In this document: in pieces, positions 30,207 to 34,833 of the stretch | Position numbering within the stretch: the stretch's first letter is position 1 | How the letters are laid out: the number at the start of each line of letters is the position of its first letter | NCBI GenBank assembly: GCA_018066065.1 | Contig: JAGHSC010000072.1 | Coordinates: 1 to 34,833, forward strand | Direction: 5' to 3' | Origin: Candidatus Cryptobacteroides faecihippi | GTDB taxonomy: Bacteria; Bacteroidota; Bacteroidia; Bacteroidales; UBA932 | Length of the DNA stretch: 34,833 bases | Position numbers and translations under genes: made by a program | Notes under the pieces: model-generated | Told to the model about the DNA's origin: nothing | What the model saw: the letters and a program-made list of their open reading frames with translations, nothing else | Database searches by the model: none

Positions 30207-31024
30207 GCTGGATACAGGCTTTGCTCCTTGGACTCGTCCAGGGACTGACCGAGTTCCTGCCTGTCAGCTCCAGCGGTCATCTGATGATCGCCCGCGAAAT
30301 GCTGGGCGTTGACGGGGAAGGTTTCCTGGACTTCACGGTGACTGTCCATCTTGCGACCGTCCTGAGTACCCTGATCGTTTTCTGGAAGCCGATCTGCAGG
30401 ATCATCGCGGGACTTTTCAAGTTCCGTCTCAACGACGAGACCGACTATGCGTTCAAGATCATAGTGTCGATGATTCCGGTCGGAATCGTCGGTCTGCTCT
30501 TCAAGGACCAGGTCGAAGCCCTCTTCGGGGATTCACTTACTACCGTGGCTGTCTGCCTGTCCATCACCGCGGTCCTGCTTTTCTTCTCTGACTTTGCCGG
30601 ATCGAGGAAAGCCGAGACTTCCGCCGAGACCGGCCACCGCAACGGAATCTCATATCTGCAGGCCTTCCTGGTCGGATGCGGCCAGGCGCTTGCCGTCGCT
30701 CCAGGCCTTTCCCGCTCGGGCACCACGATCGCTACCGGACTCCTCAGCGGTGTGAAGAGGGATGTCATGGCGCAGTTCTCCTTCCTGATGGTGCTTGCGC
30801 CGATCATCGGAGAACAGCTTCTGGACCTTCTTGATGTCGTCCAGGGCGAGGCTGTGTTCGGATCCGGGATCGGGGCTTCCTGCCTCGCTGCCGGCTTCAT
30901 CGCCGCCTTCATTTCCGGCCTTTTCGCATGCAAGGTGATGATTGCCATCGTGAGGAAGGCCAAGCTTTCATGGTTCGCGCTCTACTGCGTCGCAGTCGCT
31001 GCGCTCCTCTTCATCTTTGCCTGA
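30203..31024 (+). CDS. uppP: Undecaprenyl-diphosphatase (BacA/UppP)
   Basis: The 273-residue polytopic membrane protein has both signature segments: G-L-T-E-F-L-P-V-S-S-S-G-H near residue 15-27 and P-G-L-S-R-S-G-T-T-I near 168-177. It recycles undecaprenyl pyrophosphate to the monophosphate carrier for peptidoglycan and O-antigen synthesis, and can confer bacitracin tolerance. It is coupled to DUF3098 by an ATGA overlap. In relatives truB and queA often follow; here an LpxH-like gene follows after 11 bases. Confidence 0.95.
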   Translation: MSWIQALLLGLVQGLTEFLPVSSSGHLMIAREMLGVDGEGFLDFTVTVHLATVLSTLIVFWKPICRIIAGLFKFRLNDETDYAFKIIVSMIPVGIVGLLFKDQVEALFGDSLTTVAVCLSITAVLLFFSDFAGSRKAETSAETGHRNGISYLQAFLVGCGQALAVAPGLSRSGTTIATGLLSGVKRDVMAQFSFLMVLAPIIGEQLLDLLDVVQGEAVFGSGIGASCLAAGFIAAFISGLFACKVMIAIVRKAKLSWFALYCVAVAALLFIFA

Positions 31025-31035
31025 CCCTTTCCTGA

Positions 31036-31794
31036 ATGGCGGAACGTACTCTTGCATATTTCGTCTCTGACGTGCACCTTGGGCTCGATGTCAACGATCC
31101 GGCCGGCAGGGAGGCACGTTTCGTTGAGTTCCTCCAGTCCATCCCCAAGGACAGGACGAAGGCCTTGTACATGCTGGGAGACATCTGGGATTTCTGGTAC
31201 GAGTACCGTGATGTCGTCCCGAAGGGGTACGTGAGGGTCTTCGCATCGCTTATGGACCTGATCGCCGGCGGGGTGGAAGTGTACTTCTTCCAGGGCAACC
31301 ATGACATCTGGTGCTACAGCTATTTCGAGGAGATGGGAATCCGCGTGCTCAGGCAGCCTTATGTCGCCGATCTGGGGGGCGTGAGGATCTGCATGGGACA
31401 TGGGGACGGGCTCGGCCCCGGAGACACCTTCTACAAGATCATGCGCGCGGCGTTCCACAGCCGTTTCCTCCAGGTTCTTTTCAGCATGCTCCATCCTTGG
31501 CTGGCTTTCCGCCTCGGCACCGGATGGTCGAAGAAGAGCCGCCTCGCCAAGAACTTTGAATATTCATTCAGAGGGGAGAGCGAACCACTGTGGCAGTTCG
31601 CGGTGGATTTCGCGGCGAAGGAAAAGGTTGACTGCTTCATCTTCGGGCACTATCATGCCGGAACCGACATGACTCTTCCTTCAGGGGCGAGGTTCATGCT
31701 CCTGAGCGACTGGGTGAGGCCTCAGTCCTCGAACTGGATCCTGTTCGACTTGACGACCGGATGCTTCGGCATCTCCCAGAAGATCGAGAAGTAG
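31036..31794 (+). CDS. lpxH: UDP-2,3-diacylglucosamine diphosphatase, LpxH-like
   Basis: The 252-residue cytosolic protein has the LpxH-type metallophosphoesterase ligands: S-D-V-H (11-14), L-G-D-I-W-D-F-W (47-54), G-N-H-D (87-90), G-H-G-D (121-124) and G-H-Y-H (204-207). It cleaves UDP-2,3-diacylglucosamine to lipid X in lipid A synthesis. Its 3' end overlaps the convergent DUF4294 gene by 73 bases (31722-31794). The F-E-Y-S stretch is spelt with an exact TGAATATTCA. It is likely co-transcribed with uppP. Confidence 0.9.
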   Translation: MAERTLAYFVSDVHLGLDVNDPAGREARFVEFLQSIPKDRTKALYMLGDIWDFWYEYRDVVPKGYVRVFASLMDLIAGGVEVYFFQGNHDIWCYSYFEEMGIRVLRQPYVADLGGVRICMGHGDGLGPGDTFYKIMRAAFHSRFLQVLFSMLHPWLAFRLGTGWSKKSRLAKNFEYSFRGESEPLWQFAVDFAAKEKVDCFIFGHYHAGTDMTLPSGARFMLLSDWVRPQSSNWILFDLTTGCFGISQKIEK

Positions 31795-32432
31795 AGTTCG
31801 TCGAATTCACCCCTTTCCCATTTCTCGACCAGGTACTCTGTCATCCTGTCTTCCCCTTCTGCGTCGTAGGGGCTCTTGAGGTCGTTGCCGAAGATCTTGG
31901 CTATCCCTTGCCAGAAGCCTGCCGTGATGGCGTTCTTGTAGTCTCTGATGATCTTGTAGGACGAACGCCCTATCTCCCTGTCGATCAGTCTGATGAGCAG
32001 CTTTCCCTGGGAGACTGTCATGTTCCGCAGAGGTTTCTCGTAGATTGAGAAAAGCTCCTTCTGCATCTGGTTGATGTACTTTTCCTTCTTCCCTCTGCGC
32101 AGGGAGTTCGCCGCGATGTGGTCATCGACTTCCTGTGTCAGGCCTTTCGCCACGAGCGCGTACGGGTAGACCTTGTTGAAGTTGTAGACGAGCTTGTAGT
32201 AGTTCCTGAGGTCGCCTTTCTTTCCCTTGTGCCCTTTTGGGAACACCCAGACCGGGTTGATGCTGTCGTAGTACACAGTGTCCCTGCCCTCGACCCTGTA
32301 GCCCAGGTAGCCGGATTTCCCGGAAAGTGCGGTTCCGGGCATGGCTTCCCTTTCCTGCGCGGGGAGCGATGCTGCCGCCAGGAGGAGAGCCAGGGCACAG
32401 AGGATGAGCCGGTATGCGTGTGTACTTTTCAT
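31722..32432 (-). CDS. DUF4294 family exported protein
   Basis: The 236-residue protein has a signal peptide (about 1-25: MKSTHAYRLILCALALLLAAASLPAQ). Its body contains Y-Y-D-S-I-N-P-V-W-V-F and the charged helix K-L-L-I-R-L-I-D-R-E-I-G-R-S-S-Y, as expected for DUF4294, a Bacteroidota family of unknown function. Frames extend to 32561, but the ATG at 32432 starts the signal peptide and lies five bases after a TACTTTTG promoter box. The last 73 bases overlap the lpxH-like gene on the other strand. Confidence 0.82.
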   Translation of the reverse strand: MKSTHAYRLILCALALLLAAASLPAQEREAMPGTALSGKSGYLGYRVEGRDTVYYDSINPVWVFPKGHKGKKGDLRNYYKLVYNFNKVYPYALVAKGLTQEVDDHIAANSLRRGKKEKYINQMQKELFSIYEKPLRNMTVSQGKLLIRLIDREIGRSSYKIIRDYKNAITAGFWQGIAKIFGNDLKSPYDAEGEDRMTEYLVEKWERGEFDELYFSIFWEMPKHPVVKSNRIQFED

Positions 32433-32437
32433 CTTTG

Positions 32438-32445
32438 CAAAAGTA
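32438..32445 (-). promoter_or_regulatory. -7 promoter element TACTTTTG for DUF4294
   Basis: A perfect TAnnTTTG match on the minus strand that ends five bases before the ATG at 32432. Confidence 0.55.
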
Positions 32446-32605
32446 CTCATTTCCTTGAGAAAATTATGCCAGTGAGATAGCATGTTTTTGCTCGTGTCGA
32501 AACTGCGGGTAAAAACTTTTTCACATAATTCGCAAATGCTTGAAAATGAAAATTTTCGCATGTGAATATTCGTGTCTAAAAACTGCAGAAATTTTTGAAA
32601 ATGTG

Positions 32606-32635
32606 TTTGAAATTCGTGTTTTTTTGCTAACTTTG
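32606..32635 (+). promoter_or_regulatory. Promoter of the rplP ribosomal operon
   Basis: TTTG (32606-32609), 18 bases, then TAACTTTG (32628-32635). Transcription would start about 80 bases upstream of rplP. Confidence 0.75.
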
Positions 32636-32640
32636 CAATC

Positions 32641-32700
32641 CCAAATTCTAGGGACTATTAGCTTAAGACGCTGATAATCAACTAGTTTTGGAAAATTTGG
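32641..32700 (+). promoter_or_regulatory. Foldable RNA leader of the rplP operon
   Basis: A nested stem is visible: CCAAA (32641-32645) with TTTGG (32687-32691), CTAG (32648-32651) with CTAG (32682-32685), and ATTAGC (32657-32662) with GCTGAT (32670-32675) around a seven-base loop. CCAAATT could instead pair with AATTTGG (32694-32700), giving two mutually exclusive forms. Confidence 0.45.
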
Positions 32701-32723
32701 AGATTTATTAAAGTAATACAGCA

Positions 32724-33143
32724 ATGTTACAACCAAAGAAAACTAAGTTCAGAAGAGAACAAAAGAACGTGATGAAGGGCATGGCCCAGAGAGGAAATCA
32801 GCTCGCGTTCGGTTCCTTCGGTCTCAAGACCCTCGAGAACTGCTGGATCACAGCGCAGCAGATTGAGTCTGCTCGTCAGGCTATTTCACGTTGTATGAAC
32901 CGTGAGGGACAGATCTGGATCAGGATCTTCCCGGTCAAGCCTTTCACTGCCAAGCCACTCGATACCCGTATGGGTAAGGGTAAGGGTGATCCTCAGGGCT
33001 TCGTAGCTCCTGTAACCCCAGGACGTATCCTCTTCGAGGCTGACGGTGTATCTCTCGCAGTCGCAAAGGAAGCAATGCGTCTCGCTTCCCACAAGCTCCC
33101 AATCGCCACCAAGTTCGTGGTCCGCAGGGATTATGTTGAATAA
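32724..33143 (+). CDS. rplP: 50S ribosomal protein L16
   Basis: The 139-residue basic protein begins MLQPKKTKFRREQK and contains R-I-F-P-V-K-P-F-T-A-K-P-L-D-T-R-M-G-K-G-K-G, the L16/L10e loop. It lies at the peptidyl-transferase side of the large subunit and organises A-site tRNA binding. In almost all bacteria rpsC directly precedes it. Here it is the first gene of its transcription unit, with a promoter and structured leader. rpmC follows after 18 bases. Confidence 0.97.
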   Translation: MLQPKKTKFRREQKNVMKGMAQRGNQLAFGSFGLKTLENCWITAQQIESARQAISRCMNREGQIWIRIFPVKPFTAKPLDTRMGKGKGDPQGFVAPVTPGRILFEADGVSLAVAKEAMRLASHKLPIATKFVVRRDYVE

Positions 33144-33161
33144 TTTAATGGAGAAATGAAT

Positions 33162-33359
33162 ATGAAAACATCTGAAGTACGCGAAATGTCGATCGCTGAT
33201 CTCCGTGACCGCATCCAGGTTGAGAAGAACAGGCTTGACACAATGAAGCTCAATCACGCCATCTCTCCATTGGAGGACACATCAGAATTCAAGAAAGTCA
33301 GAAAGGATATCGCTCGCATGCTGACGATCCTCGCTGAGAAAGAAAATGAACAGAAATAA
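33162..33359 (+). CDS. rpmC: 50S ribosomal protein L29
   Basis: The 65-residue helical protein starts MKTSEVREMS and has the K-x-x-R-K-D-I-A-R pattern of L29 (K-K-V-R-K-D-I-A-R). It sits near the tunnel exit of the large subunit. An in-frame ATG six bases earlier (33156) is possible; 33162 matches the family start better. It lies between rplP and rpsQ in the standard order. Confidence 0.94.
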   Translation: MKTSEVREMSIADLRDRIQVEKNRLDTMKLNHAISPLEDTSEFKKVRKDIARMLTILAEKENEQK

Positions 33360-33370
33360 TCAGTTGTCTT

Positions 33371-33625
33371 ATGGAAAGAAATCTTCGTAAGGAAAGAATC
33401 GGCGTAGTGGTCAGCAACAAGATGGACAAGACTATCGTAGTTGCATGCGAGACCAAGAAGGCGCATCCTCTCTACGGTAAGTTCATCAAGCAGACCACCA
33501 AGTATGTGGCTGCTGACGAAAAGAACGAGTGCAGCGAAGGCGATACTGTACGCATTATGGAAACCCGTCCTCTCAGCAAGACCAAGAGGTGGAGATTAGT
33601 AGAAATCGTTGAAAAAGTCAAATAA
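33371..33625 (+). CDS. rpsQ: 30S ribosomal protein S17
   Basis: The 84-residue OB-fold protein has the typical G-V-V-V-S-N-K-M-D-K-T-I-V-V and the closing R-P-L-S-K-T-K-R-W-R-L-V. It binds 16S rRNA early in assembly. It is 11 bases after rpmC and two bases before rplN. Confidence 0.96.
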   Translation: MERNLRKERIGVVVSNKMDKTIVVACETKKAHPLYGKFIKQTTKYVAADEKNECSEGDTVRIMETRPLSKTKRWRLVEIVEKVK

Positions 33626-33627
33626 TC

Positions 33628-33993
33628 ATGATACAGCAGGAAACACGTTTACAGGTTGCCGACAACAGCGGTGCAAAGGAGGTCCTCTGCATCCGTGTGC
33701 TTGGCGGTACCCATCACAGATATGCGACTGTAGGTGACCAGATCGTTGTTGCCATCAAGAGCGCAATCCCTGGCGGCGACGCAAAGAAGGGAACCGTCTC
33801 CAAGGCAGTCGTTGTCCGTACAAAGAAGGAAGTCCGCAGGGCTGACGGATCATACATCCGTTTCGATGACAATGCATGCGTTCTTCTGAACGGTGCAGGC
33901 GAGCTTCGCGGAACACGTATCTTCGGCCCTGTGGCCAGAGAGCTTCGTGAGAATTACATGAAAATTGTTTCACTGGCACCTGAGGTCCTTTAA
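33628..33993 (+). CDS. rplN: 50S ribosomal protein L14
   Basis: The 121-residue protein starts M-I-Q-Q-E-T-R-L-Q-V-A-D-N-S-G-A-K-E and has the central A-V-V-V-R-T-K-K and R-I-F-G-P-V-A-R-E-L-R segments, all diagnostic of L14. Length is standard. It is followed by rplX after 12 bases. Confidence 0.97.
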   Translation: MIQQETRLQVADNSGAKEVLCIRVLGGTHHRYATVGDQIVVAIKSAIPGGDAKKGTVSKAVVVRTKKEVRRADGSYIRFDDNACVLLNGAGELRGTRIFGPVARELRENYMKIVSLAPEVL

Positions 33994-34005
33994 TCATTGA
34001 GAATC

Positions 34006-34353
34006 ATGAAGAAGTTACACATTAAGAAAGGTGACACAGTGTATGTAAACGCTGGTAATGACAAGGGTAAGACCGGCAAGATCCTCAGCGTTATCGTTGA
34101 CGAGGATCGCGTTGTCGTAGAAGGCGTCAATGTTGTCAGCAAGCATACCAAGCCAAACGCCAAGCAGCCTCAGGGCGGCATCGTCAAGCAGGAAGCTCCT
34201 ATTCACATCTCGAATGTTCAGCTCATCGACCCTGCAGACAACAAGCCAACAAGAGTAGGCTACAAGTTCGTGGACGGTAAGAAGGTCCGCTACGCTAAGA
34301 AATCAGGAGAGGAGATCAAGCAATTATGGCAAAGAAAGCAACAACTCCAGTAG
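34006..34353 (+). CDS. rplX: 50S ribosomal protein L24
   Basis: The 115-residue protein has the KOW motif K-K-G-D-T-V-Y-V-N-A-G-N-D-K-G-K-T-G-K and the later H-I-S-N-V-Q-L-I-D-P. It initiates large-subunit assembly. The ATG at 34006 is preferred to a TTG nine bases earlier. The last nine residues or so (QLWQRKQQLQ) extend past the usual family end because the stop lies 28 bases inside the rplE gene. Confidence 0.95.
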   Translation: MKKLHIKKGDTVYVNAGNDKGKTGKILSVIVDEDRVVVEGVNVVSKHTKPNAKQPQGGIVKQEAPIHISNVQLIDPADNKPTRVGYKFVDGKKVRYAKKSGEEIKQLWQRKQQLQ

Positions 34354-34833
34354 AAGTCCAGGCACTTCCTACGGATTACGTACCTTCCCTCAAGAAGGTT
34401 TATAGGGAGGAGATCGTAGACAAGCTCATGAAGCAGTTCTCCTACACAACCGTAATGCAGGTTCCAAAGCTCGTCAAGATCACCATCAATGAGGGTATCG
34501 GCGAGGGTACTTCCGACAAGAAGCTTGTTGAGGAGGCAGCAGAGGAGCTCGCAAAGATCGTTGGCCAGAAGGCCATCCTTACAACTTCAAAGAAGGACGT
34601 TTCCAACTTCCGTCTCCGTAAGGGCATGCCTATCGGTGTGAAGGTCACTCTCCGTGACGTCAAGATGTATGAGTTCCTCGAGAGGCTCATCCGCATCTCT
34701 CTTCCACGAATCAGAGACTTCAACGGTATCGCTGAGAAGATGGACGGCAAGGGTAACTACACTCTCGGTCTCAAGGAGCAGATCATCTTCCCTGAGGTCG
34801 ACATCGACAAGAACCCTAGGATCCATGGTATGG
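34326..34833 (+). CDS. rplE: 50S ribosomal protein L5 (partial at window edge)
   Basis: From ATG 34326 the frame is open to the end of the window (169 codons). It reads M-A-K-K-A-T-T-P-V-E, then L5 sequence: Y-V-P-S-L-K-K-V-Y-R-E-E-I, F-S-Y-T-T-V-M-Q-V-P-K-L, R-L-R-K-G-M-P-I-G-V-K-V-T-L-R and G-N-Y-T-L-G-L-K-E-Q. L5 holds 5S rRNA in the large subunit. The start overlaps rplX by 28 bases and gives about 15 extra N-terminal residues compared with relatives I recall. No later ATG precedes the conserved core. Confidence 0.93.
   Translation, partial: MAKKATTPVEVQALPTDYVPSLKKVYREEIVDKLMKQFSYTTVMQVPKLVKITINEGIGEGTSDKKLVEEAAEELAKIVGQKAILTTSKKDVSNFRLRKGMPIGVKVTLRDVKMYEFLERLIRISLPRIRDFNGIAEKMDGKGNYTLGLKEQIIFPEVDIDKNPRIHGM

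Larger units (their letters stand above)
32433..32723 (+). other. AT-rich intergenic region before rplP with direct repeats and leader hairpins
   Basis: This 291-base spacer has no gene. It holds the DUF4294 promoter, diverged direct repeats of TCGTGTC(G/T)AAA..ACTGC near 32492-32509 and 32570-32588 with a shorter third ATTCGTGT at 32612, a TGAATATTCG (32563-32572), the rplP promoter, and a foldable leader. It is distinctly richer in A and T than the flanking genes. Confidence 0.7.

Noticed and set aside
29288..30349. 353-codon frame opposite ftsX, DUF3098 and uppP
   Set aside because: It spans three well-supported genes on the plus strand; the translated product is low-complexity His/Asp/Glu-rich sequence.

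Overview
The window is chromosomal DNA of a Bacteroidales bacterium (phylum Bacteroidota) with GC-rich coding sequence, probably from a host-associated, glycan-degrading lineage. Three things point there. Promoter-like sites fit the Bacteroidota form TTTG-N19-TAnnTTTG. Many genes belong to families typical of the phylum: DUF4270, DUF4294, DUF3098, GIN/DUF2807, a short glycogen-synthase-like protein, GH109-type oxidoreductase and WbsX/GH99-like lipoproteins. Start codons lack convincing Shine-Dalgarno sites. I see no phage, insertion sequence, CRISPR array or SusC/SusD pair.

Layout. Positions 1-59 (-) hold the first codons of a gene resembling a CBM20-type 4-alpha-glucanotransferase. Positions 145-3813 carry a CBM9-like secreted protein, a C69 dipeptidase, a TRIC/UPF0126 channel and an esterase. 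Positions 3829-5777 (-) encode the cytochrome c maturation proteins CcsA and ResB. Positions 5861-7679 are a compact operon of ECF sigma factor, one-helix membrane protein (candidate anti-sigma factor) and GIN-domain protein, joined by ATGA overlaps.

Positions 7686-25228 are the glycan part. A four-gene minus-strand operon encodes a GH78 alpha-rhamnosidase, a WbsX/GH99-like lipoprotein, a GH2 enzyme and a calcineurin-like phosphoesterase. Then come a GH109-type oxidoreductase, acetate kinase, a GH43 plus TIM-barrel fusion, a small lipoprotein and tRNA-Arg(UCU). A second minus-strand operon encodes a 959-aa glycosidase-like protein of no family I recognise and a WbsX-like lipoprotein with a CBM9-like tail. 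The exo-beta-1,3-galactanase-like GH43 features, with rhamnosidase and GH2, suggest rhamnose-capped type II arabinogalactan or rhamnogalacturonan side chains as substrate. This is inference: no transporter or regulator is in view.

Positions 25312-32432 are housekeeping: PnuC, AcpP, DUF4270 plus glycogen-synthase-like protein, FtsX, DUF3098, UppP, an LpxH-like hydrolase and DUF4294. From 32724 to the end run rplP-rpmC-rpsQ-rplN-rplX-rplE behind their own promoter and a foldable leader. rpsC is absent upstream, so the S10 ribosomal operon is split here.

The most unexpected signals are five exact copies of the palindrome TGAATATTCA, all inside genes and all spelt with codons this DNA otherwise avoids; promoter -7 boxes that repeatedly end 4-7 bases before the start codon; the split ribosomal operon; and two large glycosidase-like barrels without a recognised family.
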